The position numbers were made by a program, and so were the translations under genes. The notes beneath the pieces are model-generated. The model was not told the DNA's origin. It searched no databases and saw only the letters and a program-made list of their open reading frames with translations. Below are positions 9,059-20,284 of a stretch of 64,000 bases of DNA, piece by piece. The first letter of the stretch is position 1. Each line of letters opens with the position of its first letter. Source of the stretch: Dastarcus helophoroides (lineage: Eukaryota > Arthropoda > Insecta > Coleoptera > Bothrideridae); the NCBI GenBank assembly GCA_028583605.1, contig CM053326.1, forward strand, positions 9,866,587 through 9,930,586, written 5' to 3'.

Positions 9059-11006
9059 CTAATAATTGCAATTATCACAAACAAAATTATCACTGCCTTC
9101 GAAGGCTGAACACTCTTCATAACAGCACTGAGTACAAATACTACATTGTATCCAGTTTTCACCACAGAAAATGCACCTGATATCATCAAATTTCTTTATT
9201 TTCTTCTGCTTTTTATTATCTTTTGCACTCTTTTTCGTTTTTTACCAGAAATTATTAATTTAGCAGTCTTTTTGTCAGCAGTCTTCTTTACAGTCTTCTT
9301 TGCGTTTTCAAATTTCTGTTTCTCCTCTTCCTTTGCTGGACTACTTGTCAGTATTGTAGATCTTTGTAACGTCCGTTTACGTAATGTTGTTGATTTAGCA
9401 GGCTGAGGAATAGGTTTTAAAACTAAAGGACTATAGTAGGTCTTAGAACATCCAGGTTCGGGTGAAGTGAGGGGAACATCATTGCCTTGAGTTGCTTTTG
9501 TAGTTGCAGATCCCGTAGGAACGCAAAGACATTCTTTAATGTTAACGTCATCTTGAGACTGAGACTGACCTAGAACTTCATCTGACGAAGAAACAGGTAA
9601 AGGATTCCTGGATACTAAAATCTGTGAATTTTTTCCTTAAATAGGATTTATGACTGAATCAGATTGTTGAGTGGCATTTGCCATTGAAGGTGGTATGGGT
9701 TGATCGTGAGATTCAATTGAAGGTGACGCTTGAACAGAAATAGGCAAATCAATTATTTCCAGTGGGGGCAAAGTTTCAGCCTGAGTATTCAAATTTGATG
9801 TGCCTGCAAGTACCTCGGCTGGTGCAAAATGCTCATCACCAAAAGCGTGCTTGTTTACAGGGCAAATTCCAGGTCGTTCAAATCCATGCACTGCATTGAT
9901 GGCCACAGCAGCTTTGAGAAACGCTGGTGCTAGCAATCTAGATACATCGTACTGGTTAATGATGCGGACGGGGTGAGATTTTTGAAAAATGTTCACTTCC
10001 CTTTCAAAATGCGTTTTCAGTGGGCGGTACACAGCAACATCCATAGGTTGCATTTTGTGAGTATTATGCGGTGCTAAGGATAATATCACCACGTTATTTT
10101 TGGTAGCGTACTCAAGTGCAGGAAAGTATTTGTGGCTTTCATGGTTATCTAATAATAATAGGACCTTTTTGTCTGCTGTTGGTCTCACTTGGTCTACAAA
10201 GAAATACATCCAGTTCAAGAAAACTTCGCCTGATGTCCAACCATTAGGGGTACACGTTCTTTGAGGCCCTGGTGGACTTCCATCAAGAAGTCTTGGTTGC
10301 ATATTTTTTCTTGCAAAAATTAGAAAAGGTGGAAGAAAACTACCAGCTGCATTACAACACTCGACAACGGTGGTTAATTGGCCGCGTTCTGCACATACAA
10401 TCATGCCTACTTGCTTTTTCCCTTTTGCGGAAAGAACCTTTGGGGGCTTATTTGAGGTCGTTGATATCCCAGTTTTGTCCATATTGTATAGTCTGGAGGC
10501 TTCGATGTTATTTTTCTCAATGGCAGATTCAAGATTTTTATAAAAATGGCTCACTTCGCGGCGATTAAATCCTTTCGCTCTCGCCACAGATGTTGATTCT
10601 GGAGTTCTTAGCGTCAAGTTGGTATGACGGGATAAAAATCTTCGGAGCCATTCTTCTCCAGCTTTTTTATTGTTATTCCAACTCTCAGGGTATTGCAAAT
10701 TGTTACGTTGTGCATACTCAAATGCTAAACTCATAAATTCATCCCGAGTGAGGCCGAAAAACACTGCGTCCATATTTTGTAGGTAAGTCACCATTTCAAT
10801 TTCTTGGTCCTCCGTGAATATAGGACGGAATCGACCGAGCTGTGGAGAAGCAATCCCACTTTTGACATGTCTGTATGGGGTGGCATATGCAAGTCCGTAT
10901 TTTTTGGCTGTCCCTTTGATAGATTCTCCCATAAATTTATTGCAGTCTGCATGGAATCTTTACTCCAAGCACCCTGCGCTGTCTTTCTTTTATATCTATT
11001 AACCAT
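9059..11006 (-). pseudogene. pogo/Tigger transposase A (DDE_1, psq HTH, C-terminal zinc finger)
   Basis: The start codon is at 11,006-11,004 (MVNRYKRKTAQGAWS), typical of psq/CENP-B-like HTH transposases. A single-base frame slip near 10,932 moves the reading into a 431-codon stretch: HTH remainder (GTAKKYGLAYATPYRHVK), CENPB-type domain, then DDE_1 with Asp152 (NMDKTG), Asp262 (LLLLDNHESH) and Asp298 (HKMQPMDVAVY), a DD35D spacing. An in-frame TAA at 9,637-9,639 interrupts it; the same frame continues about 130 codons through a lysine-rich tail. Another slip near 9,225 leads into a Cys-rich end (CIFCGENWIQCSICTQCC ... CDNCNY), a PHD-like finger ending at 9,059. In active relatives the protein binds the TIRs and cuts and pastes the element. 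Three lesions make it a pseudogene. Confidence 0.9.
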
Positions 11007-11059
11007 CTGCAAAAAACATAATAAAATACCTAATTCCATAAAATTATATTACTCGTGAT

Positions 11060-11482
11060 GGCCGGGCAAAGAGAATAGGGTATCCACTTTGCCCGATTCA
11101 CTTTGCCTTTTGCCTTTCGGGTACATTTTTGAGGTTATCCCAAATCATTAAAAAACCAGTGCATTTAAACTCGTCATTTACATATATTTGAAAGCTATAT
11201 AATCATGCATTAAATCCTCCTCATAACTAACAACATCTCACAAATAATATTATAGTTATAAACGAATAGCTTACCTCTTTAAATGAATATTTTTCGCACA
11301 AAAACACACTTGGTCCACTCACTGGCGCCGCGCGGGGTAAACACGTGCCGGAGTACTTGCCGCGCACGAAGAGGCAACAGACGACCATTACAGTGACAAC
11401 GCAGTTGCCAGCTAACGAACAATTTGGGAGTAGTGGGCACTATTCGCTTTGCACGGGGTATCCACTTTGAACGGGGTTCCCC
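11060..11482. promoter_or_regulatory. Right subterminal repeats of pogo A
   Basis: The same motif lies at about 11,063 (GGGCAAAGAGAATA), inverted at 11,082-11,107 (CCACTTTGCCC and TTCACTTTGCC), at about 11,440-11,455 (CTATTCGCTTTGC) and at the tip (CCACTTTGAACGGGG). Both ends therefore carry several copies in both orientations. Confidence 0.7.
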
Positions 11483-11484
11483 TA

Positions 11485-12060
11485 CTTTTTGATTTTAGTA
11501 GTGTTTTTAAATTATATTACAATCTTTCTCTGTTTATGATTCTCTTATTGTTTCGAAATTAAATTTCTCAAAGTTTGTAATTTTAATACTTAAATACCTT
11601 TAAAAAAATCCGTTTTAACTTTCAAATGTTAATTTATATTCTTAAAATTTTGAGGTCGTGTTTTCTATAGATTTCGAGTTTGTTTTTAACTTCGGAATTA
11701 ATTTCGAAATTTTGAATTTTTCAAATTATAGGTTTATTTCAAAACTTGAATTTTAATTTGAAACTTTTAGTTTAAACTTTAAATTTTTACGTGTCTTTCC
11801 AAAATTTTCTATTGTTATATAAAATTGGGTTTTTTCTACAAGTACAAAGTTACTTTCGAAATGTAAACTTTTTTCTGAAATAATAACTTTAACGTCGCCA
11901 TCTCGAGATCTTTTTAAGGTTCCGTACCTTAAAAGAAAAAAACGAAACCCCACAATACCACTCTCGTCTCCGTCCGTCAGTCCGTCTGTCACAAAGAAAT
12001 CTTCCTCGAAAACTATGTAAAATAGAAATTTGAAATTTTGTACAGCGTTAGTTCTCGATG
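11485..12060. repeat. T-rich pseudo-satellite block, right part
   Basis: Continuation of the degenerate repeat split by pogo A. The last part (about 11,910-12,060) carries GTTCCGTACCTTAAAAG and repeated CCGTC units, a composition often seen in dispersed insect repeats. Confidence 0.55.
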
Positions 12061-12156
12061 ATCCACGCAAATATCACCAGCCACAGATTAGAAAAAGAAA
12101 TATTTTATAAAAAAATAGGGGGTTAATTTGGTCTCCAAAAAATCAAATTTTAGTTA

Positions 12157-12973
12157 ATATATCGGGTGTGACAGGATCATGGTACATCCCATATTTTTTC
12201 TTGATTTTTGAAGATAAAATTTTGAAAATTGCCGCACTTGATGTATTTATGAAATGTCAAATTTTGACATGAAATTGACATTCCTACTGCTGTCACTTTC
12301 GCTAAAACTAATACCAACTTTTGATCTTTAAATGGAACAGCCTGTATATTATTATATTTTTTGAACCTGTAGCGCTGCAAAAAAATTAAATTAGGAAAAC
12401 TTAGGAAGCATCTTTTATTTAAAATTGTTTTCCACAGCTATCTTATGTTCTTATTGAATAAATCTTCAAATAAATTGAAACCAAATATTTTTAATTCTTT
12501 TAGCTGTAGCTTCAGTTCTATTGATTTCACAGCAAAAATGAAAATTGCTTAGGTTGGCCATTAATTATACTTTTTGGTGGTTCCACAGTACCAATATGGT
12601 GCCATTTAAGGAAATGAAGATATGACATAAAAACCATTTTTGTTAGCTTTATCATCTGACAAAAGAATGAAATAGTCCTTTGTTTACATGATTTGATTTT
12701 TTTAGCGTTAATGTGGTCCATTAAAATTAATTAGAATAAGTCACAGCCTTCTAGTTGAAAAATAAAATGGGACCAAAAAATTTTTCGATCCTTTAAAAAT
12801 CACTTATTTTAGATGCATTATATTCAGAAAATTATGTGGATTCCAAAAATGTAATAATATACAGACTGTTCCATTTAAACATCAAAAGTTAGTATCAATT
12901 TTAGCGAAAGTGACAGCAGTAGGAATGTCATTTTTATGTCAAAATTTGACATTTCATAAGTACACCCGATATA
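12157..12973. mobile_element. MITE family M1, copy 2 (best preserved)
   Basis: The ends read TATATCGGGTGT at 12,157 and, inverted, ACACCCGATATA at 12,973. The arms share about 100 bases including GACATTCCTACTGCTGTCAC and its inverse. The left arm has about 70 extra bases next to the tip that the right arm lacks, so one arm suffered a deletion or the other an insertion. No coding capacity. Confidence 0.85.
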
Positions 12974-13817
12974 GTGTGAGTTATCACAAAGGTATCATAA
13001 GTGCTTGCATCCCAAGGCCTTTTGACGCATATAGTAATATTTTTTTTAATAAAAAAACTAGATTTAGTTGTAGGATAGAATGCACATCAAATTTGTCTTT
13101 TACATTATTTCACTTGGATAAATATCTTTGGAGTTAGCACTAGCTTATTAAATTGCACACAACGCAGTCATTGCGGTTGCAATCGAATATCTTAGGGCCA
13201 TCTGAAGCGATCTCATAAACTGTGTTAGTCATCGACTTATTGCGAATAAATGTTTTTTTTATGTAAGTCATTATCAACACAGAGTGTCTATCTAAAAATA
13301 AATATTTTGTTATTTTTCAAGAAAGTTTGGATAAAATTTCAAATTCATACATAAGTAGAAATGATTTAATTTGGTCTATGGACAGTTCATTGTAATAATT
13401 GATACGGAATCCGGAGGTTCAAAGGAAATGCATAAGTTCATTATTTACGGACGTATTTTACAATCTATAAGTAAAATCCTGAAACAGGTCGATTGCTAAT
13501 TCCAAATGGCTATGTTTAAGCATAATTTTATCCCTCGCCCTTTAACCCCTTAGAGTGACAAGCTACCTCGTTCAAATTTTTATATCGACTGATCGTAGGT
13601 GTGATAAACTCATTTGAAAGGGTTTTTAATTTTTTGTCCAACAGTATAAGGTTTTTTGAATTTCGTCAAGAAAATTAAAGTTGAAAATTTTATGTCAAAT
13701 CTGACTTATCTATTAATTGATTTTTGTAGCACTAAACGTGTTAAAGGCAGAAAACCAGAATAAATTACCGGATCTTTTTATTATTTTCACAAACTTTTTT
13801 GTTAACTATATAATAAT

Positions 13818-13862
<45 letters not shown>

Positions 13863-14608
13863 TTAACTATACAACTGAAAACTTATATTTATAAATAAAG
13901 AATAAAATTTTAACTAACGTTCGACCATGTAAAAGTATCTGAATTCAAAAGCCACTGACGGAAGTCTTAAAATAAATAAGATATAAAATGGAAAGCTTAC
14001 GAGGCAGTAAACAAGAACCGTATAAGATTTTGATCTCTTAAATTGCTTGTGATGTGAGTTCATGTATCCTCACCGAAATGTTTGACATAGAAAATAAAGG
14101 GGCAACATAAATTCGTTAGAATTGGAAATTTTATAGCAAAATAAATTTCAATATTTCCAATAAAATTGCAATAAAGAGATAAATTGCTTCTAACTTACTG
14201 GCAGAACCGGTGAAATTTCACGTAACGGTTTTACATCGCCCCCAATAAATCTCGACCAATTTAATTCTGGAAGATATGCAAATCGGAGAGCAACACCTGT
14301 GCCCCTAAAAAACCAATTACTCCGTTATTTGAGGTTTCAATTGGGATCCGAAGATATTTAACAGCCGTTCTGAATGGCGACACAGTCAACCAGAAAATTG
14401 CCTCGCAGATAGGTCAGATATCAGGGAAATGGAACGTTAATAACGGGCGGGGGTGAACACAAATAACGATAATGGTTGTATCCCAAACAAAATTAAGCGA
14501 ATCTAAACGCCAAAAAATTTTATTTCAAATATTTTAGATAAATTAATTAAGCACGACATTTATAAATTATTTTAACCAATTCCCAAAGTAAAAACTGGTA
14601 TAATCACG
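12974..14608. other. Non-coding stretch
   Basis: No gene or element end recognised. It contains a (TAA)n microsatellite near 13,806-13,862. Confidence 0.5.
13806..13862. repeat. (TAA)n microsatellite
   Basis: An uninterrupted run of AAT/TAA triplets preceded by two imperfect units. Confidence 0.95.
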
Positions 14609-14765
14609 ATATATCAAGTGTAAGAGATTCATGGTGCGCCCCACATTTTTATTTCATTAATTAAGGTAAAATTTTCAAACTTGATACACATAATATAATT
14701 ATCAAACGTCACATTTCAGCAAAAGTAATAAGAATTTTAGCTTTTCAATTGAAACCTGACTACAA
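14609..14765 (+). mobile_element. MITE family M1, truncated diverged copy
   Basis: It begins TATATCAAGTGTAAGAGATT followed by CATGGTGCGCCCC and later a decayed version of the shared GTCACATTTC...GTAATA segment. Only the left arm is recognisable. Confidence 0.5.
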
Positions 14766-15022
14766 ATAGATAAATTTTATTTTTGAAATCTGCAATTTTT
14801 TAAAGATTGGATCTAAAAGTACATGTCCTACCCTAATGAATTCAAATCGGTCACATGGACGCTAGAAATTATTTATCAATCACGTTAAAAAAGTATTTTA
14901 TTTGTTTTCCTACTTGTGTTTATCAGTAGAACGGCCACTCTGACAAAGCTCAGAGAAATTTAATACATACTCTAAGCACGGAATGATAGGCTGGGGTGTT
15001 TATTAGATTTAGATTTCAGGAA

Positions 15023-15063
15023 CCAGTGACCGGTTTCGATCTTGTTCGGTCTCATTAGTCTGA
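15023..15063 (-). ncRNA. Degenerate hammerhead ribozyme-like motif
   Basis: On the minus strand, CUAAUGA (15,058-15,052) replaces the CUGANGA core, followed by a partly paired stem II (15,051-15,038), GAA (15,037-15,035), a minimal AC...GU stem III and a GUC triplet (15,030-15,028). The invariant G of the core is mutated to A and the first stem I pair is lost, so cleavage is unlikely. It is clearly a relative of the well-formed motif at 60,528-60,568. Confidence 0.5.
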
Positions 15064-15150
15064 TATACATAACTCAAATTCAATTAATGCATCACTGGCA
15101 GCAAACTTTCCCTCAGTAAAGTTTCTTTTTTTTGATCTTCGATCTTTATA

Positions 15151-15572
15151 CAGGGTGTTACAAAAGTCCGGGCCGCTACTTCAGGAGCATATTCTACACA
15201 TTAAAATATGAAAAATGTTGAAATACATTTTTTTCTTTAAATTGCCTCCTAACGGAGATATGACCATTTAAAGATGGCGCCCCTAAAGTGGTTTTTTACT
15301 ACAAAAAGTTAACGGTTAGTAGCAAAGTCATGAAATTGGGCAAGCAGTTAAAGAATTGGATTAGGCATATTCTCATGTAACATATGTTTTAAATAAGCAG
15401 TAGCGTGGTGTGTAAGGGGTTGCCCGCGATTATTTTTTACCGTAACTTTTTTGTATTGCAATATTTCGACACAAAAGTGCCATAATCGTAAAAAGCAACA
15501 TTTTTTATACAAAAAAGGCACTCTTTCTCAAAGTCGCTAAAAGTAACCGTTTCCGAGAAAAAGGCGTTTAAA
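15151..15572 (+). repeat. Left 422-bp TIR of DD41D element
   Basis: Near-identical inverse of 16,941-17,362. Homology stops exactly after GGCGTTTAAA. Confidence 0.9.
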
Positions 15573-15652
15573 CAAAATTGTTGCATTTTTCTAATTTATC
15601 CACTACTAACTGCATTGATATAAAAATAGTACAAAATTAAGAAAGAAAAAAA

Positions 15653-16723
15653 TCAAAGCAAGTGTTCGAAATTACTGCCCCCTGCAGCAATACATTGCTC
15701 GGCTCGTCTTCTAAGGGAACTCCTTACTCTTTCGCAAATGCCTGGTGTATTGTGAATCTGGTTGAACTCATTTTCAATTCGTTCACGAAGATCATTGATA
15801 TTGTCAACTGGTGTGGAGTAGACGATCTGCTTTAGATGTCCCCATAAGTAGAAATCGAGTGGGTTGAGGTCAGGAGACCTAGCTGGCCATGGTATCGGAC
15901 CTCCTCGACCTATCCATCGTTGATGATAGTTGTTATTCAAAAATTCCCTAGCAACTGCACTAAAATGGGCAGGTGCCCCATCGTGCATTATCCACATTCG
16001 CTGTCTTGTTATGAGTGGAACATTTTCAAGTAACACGGGTAACTCTGTTTGCAAAAAATGTCTATATGATGCTCCTGTTAACCTATGAGGTAAAAAAAAC
16101 GGTCCAATTATAGAGTCCCCTATTATTCCTCCCCAAATGTTAAGTGAAAAATGTTACTGATGTCTCGACTGAATAACTGCATTGGGATTTTCAATTTGCC
16201 ACTGATGCATGTTGTGAAAGTTAAGTATCCCGTTTCTGGTAAAACCCGCTTCGTCCGTAAATAATATGAGCGATGGAAAGTTCTCATTTTCAGCGATCTT
16301 ATGCAATAGCCAGTTGCAAAATTCTATTCTTGGAGGATAATCAGCAGCAAGTAACCCTTGCACTCTTTGAAAATGATAGGGGTAAAATTGGTAAAATTTC
16401 AAAATTCGCCAGATAGTTACGTGATTTACTCCTTCGGCTAAAGCAAGTTGTCTAGTGCTGACACATGGATCTTCTTCAACTCGCTGAAGCACACGCTCCT
16501 CTAAATTAGCAACTTCTGTGTTTGGCCTTCCAACACGTTCGCCTTTGAAAACAAAATTTCCTGTTTCACATAAACGAGCATGAATTTTCTGGAACAATTT
16601 TTCTCCTGGTAGGTGTCTATTAGGAAAACGTTCAGCATAAAGCCGTCTTGCTTCAGCACGATTACAATTTGCAAGCCCGTACATTAAATGCATATCGGCC
16701 ATTTCTTGATTTGAATAGTCCAT
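15653..16723 (-). pseudogene. DD41D mariner-type transposase with a single nonsense codon
   Basis: From the ATG at 16,723 (MDYSNQEMADMHLMYG) a 357-codon frame runs to TGA at 15,653, interrupted only by TAA at 16,154-16,156 (codon 190). Order: DUF4817-like helix-turn-helix (AEARRLYAERFPNRHLP, VSTRQLALAEGVNHVTIW), then the DDE_3-type core with Asp157 (LFTDEAGF), Asp248 (IMHDGAPAHFS) and Asp290 (RSPDLNPLDFYLW). The last two are separated by 41 residues. The sequence after the stop (HFSLNIWGGIIGDSIIGPFF) is exactly what the family has there, so the stop is a recent point lesion. In active copies this enzyme excises and inserts the element at TA. An upstream in-frame TTG at 16,786 is not needed. 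Confidence 0.9.
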
Positions 16724-16940
16724 TTTATCAAAATAATGAAAAGTTAAAAAACTACTAAACTTACTATTGACAACAAAAACTGCCAAAGTTTACAGCTTAA
16801 GACCAAATTTTATCAGTGACACAACGTCAATCTCTGGCAGATATTGACAAGTACAATTGTTTTCTTTACGATCAGTTTGCATGACCAACTTATTTTTTCT
16901 TATACAAATTAGTTAGAATTTCGAAGACGGGATAGGATTA

Positions 16941-17362
16941 TTTAAACGCCTTTTTCTCGGAAACGGTTACTTTTAACGACTTTGAGAAAGAGTGCCTTTT
17001 TTGTATAAAAAATGTTGCTTTTTACGATTATGGCACTTTTGTGTCGAAATATTGCAATACAAAAAAGTTACGGTAAAAAATAATCGCGGGCAACCCCTTA
17101 CACACCACGCTACTGCTTATTTAAAACATATGTTACATGAGAATATGCCTAATCCAATTCTTTAACTGCTTGCCCAATTTCATGACTTTGCTACTAACCG
17201 TTAACTTTTTGTAGTAAAAAACCACTTTAGGGGCGCCATCTTTAAATGGTCATATCTCCGTTAGGAGGCAATTTAAAGAAAAAAATGTATTTCAACATTT
17301 TTCATATTTTAATGTGTAGAATATGCTCCTGAAGTAGCGGCCCGGACTTTTGTAACACCCTG
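16941..17362 (-). repeat. Right 422-bp TIR of DD41D element
   Basis: Inverse of the left TIR, ending ...GTAACACCCTG next to TATA. Confidence 0.9.
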
Positions 17363-18704
17363 TATATCAAATGTTTACAGTATTTTTACCTACACGAAAA
17401 CAAAATTTATGGTTAATCAACGTTAAATTAGAAGGGTGGTTTTAGCTCGAAACTGAGGCGCGGGCCGCAAGGAAAACAAAACAATGTCAAATCATTAATT
17501 CAATTTGACGGACACGACCTCTATTTTATTTTCTTATTGTTGCTTTAGCTACAGACTAAGGTGTATCTTTTCACTCGCTTTCGTTACTTAACTCCAAAAG
17601 GAAAAACAATTCATCTTTTAATTACACCTTTTGAGCTCCCTCTCTGAGTCTGAAAAATAGAGAAAAAAAAAAGGGAAAATGTTGGCGCCTTTGTTTACAG
17701 AATTAGTGAGCGGCTTGCCAACAGTATATAAATTTGGCAAGAAGCCTGGTGGTTAAATAAGTGATTCTTGGAATTAAAGACGACTGAGAGAAAATCTTCC
17801 AAGTTTCATTGTAGCGAGATTAAGAGTTCAAATATCAATTAAGAAAACAAAGGATCTTCGTGGCTTATCGCTATATAATACAACTTGAATTTCAGACAAA
17901 ACCGACATTTTCAATATGTAATTAAAACTTTGTTTTAACTGTTAATGGTCCTTCTTTGTACGCGCCCCGAAAACCAGATTAGCTTTTCCTCACCAGTTAC
18001 GAGCGACCCAGCTCGCATTAAATAGTTCTTAAACTCACTCTCTTAACATTTAAAACTGGCAAGATGTAAACTACACTCCATTGCCGCTTGAGTTTAGGGC
18101 ACTAAAACTAAACGAGTTAAAGAACTTTTTCAAACTGAAGATAAATGGTTGAGTATGTTACCCTAATGTGTACTTAAGTGAAGCTCTAACTATTTCTAAT
18201 TTCTTTTCAGGAGTTGTTTGCAAAGTTTCTTAGCACTCGATAAAGGAATGCCTATGGAATGAGGCATTCAATTTGTCGAAGTAAATGCCACTGCGTCGTA
18301 CAGCACAGCAACAGAGTGTGAAGGAATTTCAGGATAGTTTGATAATAAAATCTGTCAGCAATCTATCAATAATTAATTAAATTGCAAAATGCGTATTGTG
18401 CATGATCGGCTTAAACATGAAAACAAATACATACAGTAATGGAACCAATTATTCAGACGCCATACGAAACATTTTCTGTTACAAACAAGTTAAATAACTG
18501 AATATTTTTATCGTCCGAACGTAGCTTTTAGGAATAGTATTACAATGCATAAAGTGATATGGTGAATAGAAGCAAATAAAAACATTGGTCCATATATTGG
18601 CATCATTTAGTTTCCGACTCCATGACGATAATTCGTCAATTACTTTCAGGCAAAGAGAATGCAGATTCTCTAGCGGATTTAGCTGAAAAAATAAATCAAT
18701 GTGA
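17363..18704. other. Non-coding stretch
   Basis: No gene recognised. A TATA-like ACAGTATATAAATTTGG lies near 17,725, which could be promoter debris of an LTR element; there is nothing to support it further. Confidence 0.4.
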
Positions 18705-19745
18705 GGCACGACTGATCTTTCTTTCAATGGCAGCTTCTATAAACAAGTCTCCGGCACCCCAATAGGTTTCTTCTTATCCCCAGTCGTAGCAAATATTTTT
18801 ATGGAATCTTTTGAAAACACTGCGTTGGAAACTGCGGATTTAAAACCCAAGGTTTGGCTTTGTTATGTAGATGACACATGTATTTTATGGCCATATGGCA
18901 AGGATTCACTAAATTTATTTTTGGAACACCTAAACAGTTTACATTCTTCAATTAGCTTCACTATCGAAAACAACGGTTCTCTTCTTTTTCTTGACGTACT
19001 GGAACCCGTTTACCAAACGGTCGCGTTTCTCATTCCGTTTATCAAAAACCCACCCATACTAATCGTTATTTGCATGCAGAGTCTCATCATCACCCTTCCC
19101 AAAAACTGTCATAAATTCACTGGTTTCACGAGTTGTAGCAATTTCACAACCGATAAATCTTTCAGAGGAGTTGAACAAAATTCGTTTCAACCTCCGCATC
19201 AATGGTTACAAATCGCACGACATTGGAACTGTCATTAAACGACATCTTCACCCTACCTCTCGTCCTTCAGAATATTCAATAATTTCTTCTAAAGCGTTTC
19301 TTCCTTATGTTCACGCAGTAACAGATCAAATCGGAAAGTTATTGAAAAAACATAAGATCAAACCCATTTTTTCATCATTCTCAAAGATCCAACAGCTCCT
19401 CCCATCTCCCAAAAATAAAATTTCATCTTTTTGTTCTAATGGTGTGTACAGGGTTCCTTCCTCTTGTGGTTCATATCGGAGAACCGGGGTGATCATTTAA
19501 GACGCGGATATCCGAGCACCAAAGATGTCTTAGGTCTGGTTTATTTTCGGAGTTAGCCTTTGCGGAACATCAACAGGAGACCGGACATAAGATTCTCTTT
19601 GATAATATATCAATTGTATCCAATATTCCCAATTACTACAATAGGAAGATACGCGAGGTCATTGAAATCCAAAAATTCCCCAAAAACTTCAACACAGACG
19701 ACGGTTACATGCTTTCCTCCATCGGAAATCTTCGGGAGTGATCGC
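18705..19745 (+). pseudogene. Penelope-type RT/GIY-YIG fusion, frameshifted
   Basis: The first frame reads SFNGSFYKQVSGTPIGFFLS, PVVANIFMESFENTALETA, VWLCYVDDTCILWPYG (active-site YVDD) and FLEHLNSLHSSISFTIENN, ending near 19,010. Shifted frames continue with [16 protein letters not shown] and INGYKSHDI-like segments, then AFLPYVHAVTDQIGKLLKKH, GVYRVPSSCGS (start of a GIY-YIG-like domain), and after another break AEHQQETGHKILFD and REVIEIQKFPKNFN, ending at a TGA near 19,740. Segments and their order match insect Penelope proteins; at least three frame breaks separate them. Confidence 0.85.
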
Positions 19746-20004
19746 GCAAACGAACGGTATATAAAGTTTCCCTCTTTCCTCTCAGAAGAATTTCGCCACT
19801 GGTATGGTGAACGTACTGAGTTATCGTGCTCTTCTGTCTAAACCTTCTTGTCCTTTGTACCAATTTTCAATTCAGAAGAGTTTCGCCTCTGGTATGGGAG
19901 ACATACTGAGTTGCCGTGCTCTGATGTTTTGAAATTGACCTTCTCATTCTTTCATTTTTGCATATTCCCCTATATTTCGCTTTTCATTTATTGTTTCTTT
20001 TCTT

Positions 20005-20049
20005 TGTTCCTGAAGAAGCCCCCTACGATGGTGGGCGAAACGTCGAACA
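20005..20049 (+). ncRNA. Hammerhead ribozyme-like motif in Penelope 3' region
   Basis: Stem I strand UGUUC (20,005-20,009) pairs with GAACA (20,045-20,049). Between them lie CUGAAGA (20,010-20,016), a GCCC/GGGC stem II with an unpaired A at its base (20,017-20,036), GAA (20,037-20,039), AC (20,040-20,041) and GUC (20,042-20,044). CUGANGA, GAA and a GUC cleavage triplet fit the hammerhead consensus with almost no stem III, as reported for Penelope-type hammerheads. Folding and activity are untested; the extra base in stem II is a weakness. Confidence 0.6.
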
Positions 20050-20284
20050 CTTGTAGTAGTTCTTTGACAAGGTCCAATCCCGGAAGAAGTATCATTTAGG
20101 TTACTACAGGCTATTCCATTTTCGAATCTTTTTGACTGTACTGGAGTTATTATTAAAGATTAGGTATTGCAATTTTGGCTAGTTTCCTACTTTTTCCTAA
20201 AATGAAAGATTTGGGTGTCAAATTTACTACAGCTCTCTTACAAAGGGATGCATTTTTTACACACAAAATATATATTTGAGTGTC

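Larger units (their letters stand above)
8722..11482 (-). mobile_element. pogo/Tigger-type DNA transposon A, TA target duplication
   Basis: The ends are inverted repeats of about 26 bp (left GGGGAAACCCGGGTAAAGTG; right, inverted, GGGGAACCCCGTTCAAAGTG; 21 of 26 bases agree), each flanked by TA (8,720-8,721 and 11,483-11,484). TA duplication, the DDE_1-type transposase and the psq-like N-terminus place it in the pogo branch of Tc1/mariner. The element interrupts a T-rich repeat block. Its transposase carries several lesions, so this copy is not autonomous, but its ends are well preserved. Confidence 0.9.
15151..17362 (-). mobile_element. Tc1/mariner-superfamily DD41D element with 422-bp TIRs
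   Basis: A 2,212-bp element flanked by TA (within TATA on both sides). The TIRs are 15,151-15,572 and 16,941-17,362, beginning CAGGGTGTTACAAAAGTCCG; reading them against each other I found a single mismatch (CGCTAAAAG versus CGTTAAAAG), so the insertion is recent. The interior holds one transposase on the minus strand, broken by one stop codon. DD41D spacing is known for rosa-like mariners; that family name is inference. A second copy starts at 63,883. Confidence 0.9.
18705..20100 (+). mobile_element. Penelope-like element remnant (5'-truncated)
   Basis: Reverse transcriptase with YVDD, a GIY-YIG-like segment and a 3' region with a hammerhead-like motif occur in Penelope order on the plus strand. 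The coding part starts abruptly inside the RT, as expected from 5' truncation. Several frameshifts and stops are present. Penelope elements prime at DNA ends or nicks made by their GIY-YIG nuclease; this copy is dead. Confidence 0.85.

Noticed and set aside
9146..9406. Plus-strand hydrophobic frame resembling a membrane protein
   Set aside because: It is the antisense of the lysine-rich tail of pogo transposase A; the Phe/Leu richness comes from AAA/AAG codons on the other strand.
17700..17760. TATA-box promoter (AGTATATAAATTT)
   Set aside because: AT-rich background makes such words common and no transcript start or gene follows.
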